From DASZFV01 sp035546175 (lineage in GTDB: Bacteria; Myxococcota_A; Polyangia; Fen-1088), in NCBI GenBank assembly GCA_035546175.1, contig DASZWW010000105.1:1-26248 (forward strand): DNA of 26,248 bases. The letters run 5' to 3'. Below, in pieces: positions 7,170 to 16,100 of this stretch. The translations under genes and the position numbers were made by a program. Under the pieces are notes generated by a model. It worked only from the letters and a program-made list of their open reading frames with translations. It was not told the DNA's origin and made no database searches. How positions within the stretch are numbered: the first letter of the stretch is position 1; every line of letters begins with the position of its first letter.

Positions 7170-8275
7170 CAGGCCGCCTCCCGCGCGCCGAGGTCCCGAA
7201 GGAGCTGCAGGAGCTCGGCGACCCGATGCGCGCAGGTGTGCCGCCGCAGGATCGTGGCCCGGCCGTGCTGGGCGAGGGCCCGGCGCCGCGGCTCGTCCGA
7301 GAGCAGGCCCGCGATCGACCGCGTCATCTCGGCCCCGGAGCGCGCGTAGAGGAAGTCGCGGCCGGCCTCGAAGAGGCCCTCGGCGTCCTGCCAGGGCGCC
7401 GAGATCATCGGGACGCCGCAGGCGAGGGCCTCGAAGGGCCGTATGGTCGGGATGCCAGGCAGCGCCTCGGCGTAGTAGCGCCGCGGCACGTGCACCGTGA
7501 GCCGCGCGCCGGCGAAGACGGCGGGCGCCTCGTGGTTGGGCAGGTACCCACGGTAGACGGCGCCCGCCGCCTCGAGGGCCGCGATGGCCCGCTCCGGGTA
7601 GCGGACGCCGTAGATCTCGGCGGACAGCCCCAGCGTCCGGATGGGCCCGAGGAGAAACTCGTCGAGCTCGGCGGCCCTCTCGTCATCGCCCCAGTTGCCG
7701 ATCCAGACCAGGTCGCAAGCCCGCAGCGCCGGCGCGGGGAGGGGATGGAACACGCGGACGTCGGCCGCCTCGTGCCACGTGAACACCCGAGGGACCGCGC
7801 TCCGGGCGCGGTAGACCTCGGCGAGCGCGCGCCCGAAGACGAGCGCGGCGTCGTAGCCGCCGAGCGGGAGCCGCTCCCAGCTCGCTCGATCCGAGACCGC
7901 GCGGTGATGGGTGTCGTGGTAGAGGAGCCGGTAATGACCACGGCGCGCGCGGTGAGCGCCCAGCGCGGCGACGAGCGCCGGATCGGTCCACTCGTGCACG
8001 ATGACGACGTCCGCGCCCGCGAGCGCCGTCTCGAGCTCGGGCCCGCCCGGGGCGTACGTCATCGAGCGCAAGGAGGGGAACCGGGCCTCGAAGGCGGCCA
8101 CCGCGGACTGGCCGCGCTCCTCGAGCAGGTTCGTGCGGCTCCAGCCGTCCTCGGGCTCGTAGACGTCCACGAGGTGCCCGGCGGCCTGGAGCTCCGAGAC
8201 GATCCCCCGCAGGAAGTGGGCGTTGCCGTGGTTCCAGTCGGACACGAGCGAATGACAGAACATCACGAAGCGCAC
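7169..8275 (-). CDS. CgeB-like glycosyltransferase, copy C
   Basis: A 368-residue CgeB-like glycosyltransferase. The N-terminus MRFVMFCHSLVSDWNHGNAH (1-20) and EPEDGWSRTNL (40-50) correspond to the opening segments of copies A and B. The C-terminal side has IPTIRPFEALACGVPMISAP and GLFEAGRDFLYAR. The open frame runs on to 9046, but that extension is a shadow of the preceding GT4 gene. The GTG at 8275 starts directly at the first strand and leaves a 13-base overlap with the upstream gene. This copy is the most divergent of the three in its N-terminal motif (H-G-N-A-H in place of N-G-x-A-T), so the triplet probably has divided roles. Confidence 0.82.
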   Translation of the reverse strand: MRFVMFCHSLVSDWNHGNAHFLRGIVSELQAAGHLVDVYEPEDGWSRTNLLEERGQSAVAAFEARFPSLRSMTYAPGGPELETALAGADVVIVHEWTDPALVAALGAHRARRGHYRLLYHDTHHRAVSDRASWERLPLGGYDAALVFGRALAEVYRARSAVPRVFTWHEAADVRVFHPLPAPALRACDLVWIGNWGDDERAAELDEFLLGPIRTLGLSAEIYGVRYPERAIAALEAAGAVYRGYLPNHEAPAVFAGARLTVHVPRRYYAEALPGIPTIRPFEALACGVPMISAPWQDAEGLFEAGRDFLYARSGAEMTRSIAGLLSDEPRRRALAQHGRATILRRHTCAHRVAELLQLLRDLGAREAA

Positions 8276-9393
8276 ATCGGCTCCTTTCGATCGACGTCCT
8301 CCGCGCCCGACGCGGCGGCGGCGTAGACGCGCAGGTAGGCGTCCACCATGTCCTCGTGCCTGAAGGCCAGCGCGCGGGCGCGCGCCCTGCTGGCAGACTC
8401 CCGGCGGAGGCTCGGGGAGCGAACGAGATCCTCGAGCGCGCGCGCCAGCGCTCGGCCGTCCCCGGGGTCGACGAAGACGGCGGCCCCCTGCCACAGCTCG
8501 CGCAAGCTCGGGATGTCTCCGAGGACGAGCGCGCAGCCCGACAGCGCGGCCTCGAGCGCCGTGAGCCCGAACGGCTCGTAGCGCGCGGGCAGCGCGTAGA
8601 TCTCGGCCCGGCCATAGAGCTCCACCATGTCCCGGGCGCACACCGGACCGAGCAGCTCGACCCGCCCCCCGAACGACTGACGCGTCACGGCCCCCGAGCC
8701 GTCGCCGGGCGGCGCCAGCGGGCCGGCGATCTTGATCGGCCAGGACACGGAGCGCGCCGCTCGCGCGAGGGCCGCGAAGTTCTTCGCCTCGTCCCAGACC
8801 CGACCGGCGGCGAGGACGAAGGGACGCTTCGACGCCGGACGAAATGGCCCGTCGGGGCGCGCGTTGTGGATCACGGACGCTCGCGCGGGCACGCCGTAGT
8901 GCCGCGCGAGCGCGCCGTGCATCCAGCGCGTCGGCGACACGACCCACGACGCGGCGGCCAGCCCTTCCTCGACCGCGTCCCTGTAGCGCGCCCACTCGGC
9001 CGGCGCGCTCCCGCCGCGCACGGCCTCCCACCACGAGAGCACGCACGAGTGCGCGACGACGATCGTCGGGCTCGCGAAGGAGCGGCGAGCGAGGGCGTAG
9101 CCGTTGAGGTGGACGACGTCAGCGCGGTGGCGGCGCTCGAGATCGACGAGCCACTCGCCGGCCGCCTCGAGGTCGCGCCACGGGTCGGCCATCCACTCCA
9201 GGCGGAGCGGCGCGTGCTCGATCCGCAGGCCCAGCGATCGCGCGTCCGCTGCCTGCGCCGGCGAGGGAGCCGGCCCCATGACGGCGAGCAGGACGTCGGC
9301 GCCGCGCGCGCGGAGCCCGCCGGCCAGATCGAGCCCGTAGGTCCAGACGCCCCCCACCGCGTCGATCGTCATGAGCACGCGCGCGGGGACCAC
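8263..9393 (-). CDS. GT4 family glycosyltransferase
   Basis: A 376-residue GT-B glycosyltransferase. It opens VLMTIDAVGGVWTYGLDLAG, the glycine-rich acceptor-side loop of GT4 enzymes, and has LAAGRVWDEAKNFAAL in the second domain and ARYEPFGLTALEAAL carrying the E-x7-E motif. The start is taken as the GTG at 9393, one base after the radical SAM stop; an in-frame ATG at 9372 is a possible alternative. It belongs to the minus-strand operon and overlaps the next gene by 13 bases. It differs clearly from the plus-strand GT4, so the two likely make different linkages. No membrane segment or signal peptide is visible. Confidence 0.88.
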   Translation of the reverse strand: MVPARVLMTIDAVGGVWTYGLDLAGGLRARGADVLLAVMGPAPSPAQAADARSLGLRIEHAPLRLEWMADPWRDLEAAGEWLVDLERRHRADVVHLNGYALARRSFASPTIVVAHSCVLSWWEAVRGGSAPAEWARYRDAVEEGLAAASWVVSPTRWMHGALARHYGVPARASVIHNARPDGPFRPASKRPFVLAAGRVWDEAKNFAALARAARSVSWPIKIAGPLAPPGDGSGAVTRQSFGGRVELLGPVCARDMVELYGRAEIYALPARYEPFGLTALEAALSGCALVLGDIPSLRELWQGAAVFVDPGDGRALARALEDLVRSPSLRRESASRARARALAFRHEDMVDAYLRVYAAAASGAEDVDRKEPMCAS

Positions 9394-9394
9394 G

Positions 9395-10681
9395 TCAGCC
9401 GCCGCCTTCGAGGACAGGCAGCCGCACCGGGCGGCGCTCCTGGATGTCGCTGAGGGTGGTGAAGGCGCCGAGGTAGTGCTGGTGCGCGCGCTCCCACGCC
9501 TCTTCGTCGGGAGGGCCCCAGAGCCGGACGTAGTCCGGCGAGCCCGGATAGGGGAACAACGGCACCGGATCGTTGACCCAGAGGCCGGCGCGCTTCCACT
9601 CCTCGCTCCAGCGCGCGACGTCCGCCGGATCGTCGAAGCGGGACTCGAGCAAGGTCGCCTGCACGAAGGGCACGAACTGCTTGGCGTGCACGAGCCGGCG
9701 CGTCAGCGCCTCGGTGTCGAGCCGGCAGCGCTTGTCGAGCGCCGCCCGTCCGTCCTTGGAGACGCTCTCCACGCCCGCCTCGATGGACACGCACCCCGCC
9801 CGTCCCAGGCGCTCGAGCTCGGCTTCGGGCCAGAGATCGATGCGCGTCTGCACCCCGAAGGCGACCTCGCGCTCGGCCAGGAGCTCGAGCAGCGCCGCGT
9901 CGGGCAGGAAGATCTCGTCGATGAAGTACACGTAGCGCACGCCCTGCCGGAGCAGGCCGTCGAGCTCCTCCGCCACGACCGAGTGCGGACGGCGGCGATA
10001 GCGATCGCGGTGAGTCGTCTTCGCGCAGAAGGTGCAGGCGAAGGGGCAGCCGCGCGACGCCTCGATCTCCGCGCCCGGGCCGCCGGCGACCGCGTCGAAG
10101 CGGTGGTGGTGGTGCGCGTGACGCGCGATCTCCTCGTCTCGCCAGGCGAGCGCCGGCAGCGAGGCCAGGTCGCAAGAGGCCGTCGCCACCGGGCCGCGGC
10201 GCTCGCCGGGCGCGGGCGCGCACCAGACCGAGGGCAAGGACGACCAGCCCGCGCGCGGCGTGCGGGCCATCGCCGCGAGCGCCTCCTCGCACTCGCCGAC
10301 CACGACGGCGTCCACGCCGAGCTTGCGCAGCGTGGCCGCCGGCGTCGTGGAGCCGTGCGGACCGACGGCCACCTTCGGGCACTCGAGCTCGGACAGCGCG
10401 GCGAGCGCCTCCCGGGGGGCCCGCAGCTCGGGCGGAGGGCAGCGCCAGAAGAGGTAGGTCGGAGCCGTCGCCACCACGACGAGCTCGGGCGCGACCGCGC
10501 CCACGGCGTCTCGCAGGTCCTGCGTCGCGCTCGCGTGCGCGTCGATCACGAAGGCCTCGTGCCCCTCCCGCTCGAGCAGCGCGCGCGCGTAGGCGAGCTC
10601 GAGCGGCAGGTGCGGCTCGCGGCACCCGAAGTAGATGCTGCCCTCGTAGGTCCAGCGCGGATTGACGAGCGCGACGCGCAT
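9395..10681 (-). CDS. B12-binding domain / radical SAM enzyme (TIGR04295-type)
   Basis: A 428-residue protein. Residues 1 to about 135 form a cobalamin-binding-like Rossmann domain (VALVNPRW at the start, LPLELAYARALLEREGH, VAVGPHGSTTPAATL at 104-117). The canonical Asp-x-His-x-x-Gly cobalt-ligand motif is not intact; the nearest match is DAHASA at 47-52. The radical SAM domain follows with the Fe-S motif C212-x3-C216-x2-C219 in SRGCPFACTFC, and later FIDEIFLPD and VSIEAGVES. A histidine cluster, HAHHHH (188-193), lies just before the motif. Such enzymes do C-methylations, ring changes or other radical chemistry. From memory it fits TIGR04295, 'B12-binding domain/radical SAM protein, rhizo-twelve system'. 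Start is the ATG at 10681, 6 bases after the epimerase stop. A sugar is the probable substrate, by context. Confidence 0.85.
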   Translation of the reverse strand: MRVALVNPRWTYEGSIYFGCREPHLPLELAYARALLEREGHEAFVIDAHASATQDLRDAVGAVAPELVVVATAPTYLFWRCPPPELRAPREALAALSELECPKVAVGPHGSTTPAATLRKLGVDAVVVGECEEALAAMARTPRAGWSSLPSVWCAPAPGERRGPVATASCDLASLPALAWRDEEIARHAHHHHRFDAVAGGPGAEIEASRGCPFACTFCAKTTHRDRYRRRPHSVVAEELDGLLRQGVRYVYFIDEIFLPDAALLELLAEREVAFGVQTRIDLWPEAELERLGRAGCVSIEAGVESVSKDGRAALDKRCRLDTEALTRRLVHAKQFVPFVQATLLESRFDDPADVARWSEEWKRAGLWVNDPVPLFPYPGSPDYVRLWGPPDEEAWERAHQHYLGAFTTLSDIQERRPVRLPVLEGGG

Positions 10682-10687
10682 CGCTCG

Positions 10688-11785
10688 TCACGGCTCGAGG
10701 GCGGCGACGTCGGCGCCGCCCCCGCCTTGACGGACCCCTCGGGTCGAGGTGTCCGCGCCCTCGTCCCCGCGCGCGAGGTGCCGGTAGAGGAGCGCCACGC
10801 CGTCACGCACCGAGACGCGCGGCTGCCAGCCCGTGGCGGCCTGGAAGCGCCGGACGTCCGACACGTAATATTTCTGATCGGCGGGCCGCGCGCGCCGGTG
10901 CTCGACGGGCGGGGCGTGGCCGTGGAGCTCGGTCAGCAGGTCGATGAGCTCGAGCAGCGTCACGGTCTGCGAGACCCCGCCGCCGATGTTGAAGGCTCGC
11001 CCCTGCACGTCGGGCATGCGCGCGAAGGCGCGCCGCATGGCCTCGACGAGGTCGTCGGCGAAGAGGGCGTCCCGGACCTGGAGACCGTCGCCGAAGATGG
11101 TCAGCGGCCGCTCGTGCAGGAACGACCGCGCGAAGTGCGCCACCCACCCCTGGTCCTCGCTGCCGCACTGGTGAGGGCCGTAGATGCAGCTCATGCGGAA
11201 CACCACCGCCGGCAGCCCGTAGATGCGCGCGTAGTCGAGCACGTACTGGTCCGCGGCGCCCTTCGAGCAGCCGTACGGGCTGTGGAAGTCGAGTGGCCGT
11301 CGCTCGTCGAGGCCATGCGCGCGCAGCGACGCGTCGGCCGGCTCGTAGCGCCGCGAGCCGCCGACGAGCGCCACGTCGTCGAGCGGTCCGTAGACCTTGT
11401 TCGTCGACGTGTAGAGCAGCGGGCGCGGCGTCGCGCGCAGCGCCTCGAGGACGTTCAGCGTCCCGAACGCGTTGACTTCGAAGTCCGTCGTCGGATCGTC
11501 GAGGCTCTTCGTGACCGCGACCTGCGCCGCCAGGTGCACGACCGCGCCGCTCCGGCGGACGGCCGCGCGCACGAGGCGCTCGTCGCGGACGTCGCCCCGC
11601 AGGAGCTCGCAGCTCGAGCCGTAGCGCGCGCACAGGCGCTCGGCGTTCGCCTCGACGCCCTTGCGCGACAGGTCGTCGAGCAAGATCACCGGCTGCCCGC
11701 CGGCGAGCAGCCGGTGCGCGACGTTCGTGCCGATGAACCCGGCGCCGCCCGTGAGCAGGACGGGATGGTCCACGTCCGAGATCAC
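10688..11785 (-). CDS. NAD-dependent epimerase/dehydratase, CDP-paratose 2-epimerase-like
   Basis: A 365-residue extended short-chain dehydrogenase. The NAD-binding loop is TGGAGFIG (12-19), the catalytic region is YTSTNKVYG (125-133), and the active-site Tyr and Lys are Y171 and K175 in SPYGCSKGAADQYV. The TSTNKVYG motif, the SPYGCSKGAADQYV motif and SCIYGPHQCGSEDQGWVAHF are typical of CDP-paratose/tyvelose 2-epimerase relatives, although many proteins with this signature have unknown substrates. The open frame reaches 13018, but the real start is the GTG at 11785 that overlaps the preceding stop (GTGA). The last 25 or so residues are glycine-rich and probably disordered. It is second in the minus-strand operon. 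Confidence 0.87.
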   Translation of the reverse strand: MISDVDHPVLLTGGAGFIGTNVAHRLLAGGQPVILLDDLSRKGVEANAERLCARYGSSCELLRGDVRDERLVRAAVRRSGAVVHLAAQVAVTKSLDDPTTDFEVNAFGTLNVLEALRATPRPLLYTSTNKVYGPLDDVALVGGSRRYEPADASLRAHGLDERRPLDFHSPYGCSKGAADQYVLDYARIYGLPAVVFRMSCIYGPHQCGSEDQGWVAHFARSFLHERPLTIFGDGLQVRDALFADDLVEAMRRAFARMPDVQGRAFNIGGGVSQTVTLLELIDLLTELHGHAPPVEHRRARPADQKYYVSDVRRFQAATGWQPRVSVRDGVALLYRHLARGDEGADTSTRGVRQGGGGADVAALEP

Positions 11786-12912
11786 AGCGCGAGCCCCCGG
11801 CTGGCGAGCTCCTGGCGCGCGCGCTCGACGCGGTCCTCCGCCATCTGGCCTTCGAGCCAGGAGGCCAGCTCGCGCAGGCCGTCGTCGAAGCGCACGCGGG
11901 GCTCGAAGCCCAGGGACGCGCGCGCGTTCCCGATGTCGGCGAAGCAGTGCCGGATGTCGCCCACCCGGTACTGCTCCGTCACGGTGGGGACCAGGTCGTC
12001 CCGGCCCAGCAGGGCCGCCATGCGGGACGCCACGTCTCGAATCGTCACGGCCTCGCCGCTGGCGACGTTGAACACCCGGCCGCCGACGCCGGGCCGCTCG
12101 AGCGCGAGGATGAAGGCGTCGACGACGTCGCGCACGCTGACGAAGTCGCGCCGCTGCAGGCCGTCCTCGTTGACGAGCGGCGGACTGCCGTTGAGGAGCC
12201 GGGCCGAGAAGATCGCCAAGACGCCCGTGTACGGGTTCGACAGGGCCTGGCGGGGGCCGTACACGTTGAAGAGGCGCAGCGCGACCGCGTCGACGCCGTA
12301 AGCCTGTCCCAGCATCAGGGATAGGCGCTCCTGGTCGAGCTTCGAGAGCGCGTAGACGGACGCCGTCGCGAAGGGGTGCGCCTCGGAGGTCGGCACCGCC
12401 GTCAGGACGCCGCCGTCCTGCCCGCGCACCTCCCACGCGTGCTCGCGCAGCTGCTCCGCCGTGCGGGCGACGCCGGGACGGATCGCGCCGGCCTCGTCGA
12501 CGTACGCGCCCTCGCCGTAGACGCTCATGCTCGACGCCACGACGAGCCGCTCGATGGGGTGCTTGACCAGGGCCTCGAGCAGAGTCGACGTGCCCCAGGC
12601 GTTGACGCCCACGTACTCGGCGATCTCGTACATGCTCTGGCCGACCCCCACCCGGGCCGCGAGGTGGACGACGGCGTCGACCCCCAGGAGGGCGCGCCGG
12701 CAGGTCCGAGGGTCGCGCACGTCTCCGACGACGAGCTCGACGTCTGCGGCGAGGTCGGGTGGCCGCGCCGCCGGGGTCGCGGCGAGCGCGCCGTGCACCT
12801 GGGCGCAGAGGTTGTCGAGCACCCGGACGTCGTATCCCCGCTCCAGCAAGCGATCGCACACGTGAGAGCCGATGAAGCCCGCGCCGCCGGTCACCAAGAT
12901 CTTCTTTGCCAT
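11782..12912 (-). CDS. NAD-dependent sugar-nucleotide epimerase/dehydratase (GalE/RfbB-like)
   Basis: A 376-residue extended short-chain dehydrogenase: ILVTGGAGFIGSHV (5-18) binds NAD, VVASSMSVYGEG (124-135) carries the catalytic serines, and Y187 and K191 in SVYALSKLDQE form the YxxxK pair. ALRLFNVYGPRQALSNPYTGVLAIF and RDFVSVRDVVDAFILAL bind the UDP- or TDP-sugar in relatives such as UDP-glucose 4-epimerase. A cysteine-containing insertion (VRGQDGGVLTAVPTSEAHP, near 162-180) precedes the catalytic tyrosine. The ATG at 12912 is chosen because MAKKILVTGG is the normal start; a frame beginning at a GTG (12945) adds an unlikely peptide. It is the first gene of the minus-strand operon, so the operon promoter should lie just upstream. 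Substrate is not determinable. Confidence 0.87.
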   Translation of the reverse strand: MAKKILVTGGAGFIGSHVCDRLLERGYDVRVLDNLCAQVHGALAATPAARPPDLAADVELVVGDVRDPRTCRRALLGVDAVVHLAARVGVGQSMYEIAEYVGVNAWGTSTLLEALVKHPIERLVVASSMSVYGEGAYVDEAGAIRPGVARTAEQLREHAWEVRGQDGGVLTAVPTSEAHPFATASVYALSKLDQERLSLMLGQAYGVDAVALRLFNVYGPRQALSNPYTGVLAIFSARLLNGSPPLVNEDGLQRRDFVSVRDVVDAFILALERPGVGGRVFNVASGEAVTIRDVASRMAALLGRDDLVPTVTEQYRVGDIRHCFADIGNARASLGFEPRVRFDDGLRELASWLEGQMAEDRVERARQELASRGLAL

Positions 12913-12957
12913 CGGCCCCACTGCGTTGCAGCGGACATGCCACACACGAACTTGCCT

Positions 12958-13018
12958 GCGCGCGCGCGCGCCGCGGCCGCCGACCGTGCACCTCGTGCAC
13001 GCCCTGCACCCGCTGCAC
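12958..13018. repeat. (GC)7 tract and four TGCAC repeats with 9-bp period in the operon leader spacer
   Basis: The 189-base spacer between the epimerase start (12912) and the glgX-malQ stop (13102) has no gene. It holds an alternating GC run (12958-12971) and TGCAC at 12987, 12996, 13005 and 13014, exactly 9 bases apart; the first two copies are inside palindromic GTGCAC. It lies upstream of the minus-strand glycan operon, so it could be a protein-binding array. It may equally be low-complexity drift. A 6-bp inverted repeat of CGGCCG further toward 13090 is too weak to call a terminator. Confidence 0.5.
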
Positions 13019-13101
13019 CGGCGCCGCCGTTCATCGCGACGGGGAGGCCGCGCGACAGCGAGGCCCGGCCGGCCGCTCGCTCGTCGGCCGCGCCCGGCGA
13101 T

Positions 13102-16100
13102 TCACCGCGTCGGTCCCCGGACCGGCGCCCGCCCCGACTCGGCGGCGAGCCGCGCGAGCCGGTCGGTCGTGGATTGATCTTCCAGCAGCTCCTCCACGGT
13201 CTTGCCCGCTCGATAGCGCCAGTCCTGGCCGTCGGCGTTTCCGGGGGTGTTGATCCGCTCACGCGTGCCGAGGGCGTCCTGAAGGGTGACGATCGCCAGC
13301 GTCGAGGGAGCGGCGTACACGGCCCGCAGGAGCAGGTCGCGCGTCCGCTCGTCGAACGGACCGGCCGAAGGCAGGTCGCCGAGCCCGGGGACGCGGCGCA
13401 GACGCTCGCGAGCCTCCGGCCCGAGGGACTCGAACCACACCGCCAGGGCGTCCGTGTCGTGGGTCGAGGTCGTGGCCACCGAGAGCTCGGGCCAGGCGGC
13501 TGGATCCCGGAAGTCCTCGCCGTCCTTCTCCCAGCGCAAGACGCGGTAGCCGGGGACGCCCACCCTCTCGAGCGACGGCCGCAGGAACGCGGGGACGGCG
13601 CCGAGGTCCTCGGCGACGACCTCCGCCCGGCTCCCCATGATCCGCATGAGCGTCTCGCCCTGCTCGACCTGCTCGCGCTCGTCGCCGGGCGAGAACCCGA
13701 CCCAGCGCCCGTCCGCGGCCCGCACGTACGTCCGGTAAAAGCCCATGGCGTGGTCGACGCGGTAGATGCTGAAGAGCGCGCCGGCGCGCATCGAGCGCTC
13801 GCGGATCCACGAGAAGCGCTGGCGCGCCAGCGCCGGCCAGTCGTAGGCGGGCAGGCCCCAGTCCTGCCCCTGGGGCGCGCCGGGCTCGGGCGGCGTGCCG
13901 ACGCGCAGGTCCGTGCGGAAGAGCTCGCGGTACGCCCAGACGTCGGCCGAGTCGAGGCCCACGACGAACGGCAGGTCCCCCATGAGCTCGACGCCCTCGG
14001 CCGAGGCGGCGCGGCGGGCGCTCCGCCACTGCCGATCGAGCTGCCACTGCGTCCACTTCACGCGCAGGAGGTCGTCGGCGCGGTCGCGCCGCAGCGCCGC
14101 GACGGCCGTCGGGTCGCGATCCCGCGCCTCGGCGGGCCACTCGACCCAGCTCGTCCCGAACTGGTCGTGCCACACGCGATAGAGCGCGTGCGCGTCCAGC
14201 CAGTTCGCGTGCGCCCTCATGAAGTCGCGCAGCTCGAGCGCGCGGCGCGTGTCCTTCTGCCACTCGTCGCGGCGGAAGCGCTCGAACGCCAGGGCGATCG
14301 CCGCCTGCTTCACGCGGCGGACGTCCTGCCACTCCACGAGCGGGGCCGCGCGCGCTCGGGCGAGCAGCTCCCGGACGTCGGAGGCGAGGGCGTCGGTCCC
14401 GCCCGCCGCCGTGAAGTCCTCGCACGCGCCCAGCGACAGATAGACGGGATCGATCGCGAAGGCCGAAGAGGCCGCGTACGGGCTGGCGTCCGCGCCGGAG
14501 GTCTCGTTGACGGGCAGCATCTGCAGGAGCGAGAAGCCCGCGCGCCCGGCCCAGCGCGCGAACCGGCCCAGGTCCGGGACCTCGCCGACGCCCCAGCTCG
14601 ACGCCGTCCGGATCGAGAAGAGCGGGATGAGGACGCCGGCGCGGCGACGGCGGCGGGCGGCCTCGCGCCGCTGGACGCGCTCGGGCGCCTCGCGCGCCTC
14701 GCTCACGGCCCGCGCCGACAGGGGCTGCCGGAGCACGACGAGGGAGCGCGCCGCCATCTTGTAGTCGCCCGCGCACTCCGCGCCCGCCTCTCGATCGGGG
14801 TCCGCCGTGTCGAGCTCGACGATCCACTTGGCCTCGGCGCCGCCGACCGGCAGGCGGAACGTCGCCGGCTCGTGCTGGGCGTTCATGAGCACGAGGAGGT
14901 TGTCGTCGAGGAGGCGCTCGCCGCGCTCGTCGACGGCCGCGAGCGCGTCGCCGCCGAGGACGAAGCCCAGCGTCGAGATCCAGGGCAGGCGCCAGTCCTC
15001 GGGCGACATCTCCTCGCCGTCCGGCCGGAGCCAGGCCACGTCGCGCGCCGACGAGTCCCAGATCTGCTGCCCCACGAAGAAGCGCTGCCGCTGCAGGCTC
15101 GGGTGGCGCGCGCGGAGGGCGGCGAGGCGCCGCGTGAAGGCCAGCAGCCGCGACCGGCGCGCGTCGAGCGCCCAGTCGACCCACGACGTCTCGTTGTCCT
15201 GGCAGTACGCGTTGTTGTTCCCGCGCTGCGTGCGCCCGAGCTCGTCGCCGCCGAGGAGCATGGGCACGCCCTGCGAGAGGAAGAGCGTCGCGAGCAGGTT
15301 CCTCTTCTGGCGCTCGCGCAGCTCGACGATCGCGGCGTCCTCGGTCTCGCCCTCGACGCCGTAGTTCCACGACTGGTCGTCGTCGGAGCCGTCGCGGTTC
15401 TCGTCGCCGTTGGCCTCGTTGTGCTTGGCCCCGTAGGTCACGAGGTCGTGCAGCGTGAACCCGTCGTGGCAGGTGACGAAGTTGATGCTCGCCTGCGGCG
15501 CCCGCCGCGCGGCCTGGAACAGGTCCGCCGAGCCCGAGACCCGGTAGCCGATCTCCGCGGCCAGGTTCTCGTCGCCCTTCCAGTAGCGCCGGACGGCGTC
15601 GCGGTAGCGGCCGTTCCACTCGTGGAAGGGCGAAGGGAAGTTCCCGATCTGATAGCCGTCGAGCCCGCAGTCCCACGGCTCGGCGATGAGCTTGACGCAC
15701 GACAGGACGGGATCCTGAGCGATGATCTGGAAGAGCGGCGCGCGCGGATCGAACTCGCCACGGCCCACGCGTCCGAGGGTGGCGCCCAGATCGAACCGGA
15801 ACCCGTCGACGCGCATCTCGGTCGCCCAGTAGCGGAGCGAGTCGGCGACGAGGCGCGCGACCTCCGGATCCGAGACGTGGAGGCTGTTGCCGGTCCCCGT
15901 GAAGTCGAGGTAGTAGCGGGCGTCCGGCATGAGCCAGTAGTAGGTCGCGTTGTCGATGCCGCGGAGGCTCAGCGTCGGCCCGAGGTGGTTGCCCTCGCAG
16001 GTGTGGTTGTAGACGACGTCGAGGATGACCTCGATGCCCGCGGCGTGGAGGGTCTTGACCATCTCCTTGAACTCGCGCACGCCGGCCCCCGGGGCGCGGC

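Noticed and set aside
7169..9046. 625-residue version of CgeB-like copy C
   Set aside because: The added N-terminal part overlaps the GT4 gene in another frame and has no domain. The GTG at 8275 gives a normal-length protein that begins at the first beta strand.
13064..13099. GC-rich inverted repeat after the glgX-malQ stop as a terminator
   Set aside because: The best stem is only 6 bp of self-complementary CGGCCG with no T-run; such matches are common in DNA of this composition.
14640..14700. Possible gene boundary between glgX and malQ
   Set aside because: The frame is continuous through the arginine-rich linker, with no stop and no ribosome site, and both domains are complete, so a true fusion is the simpler reading.
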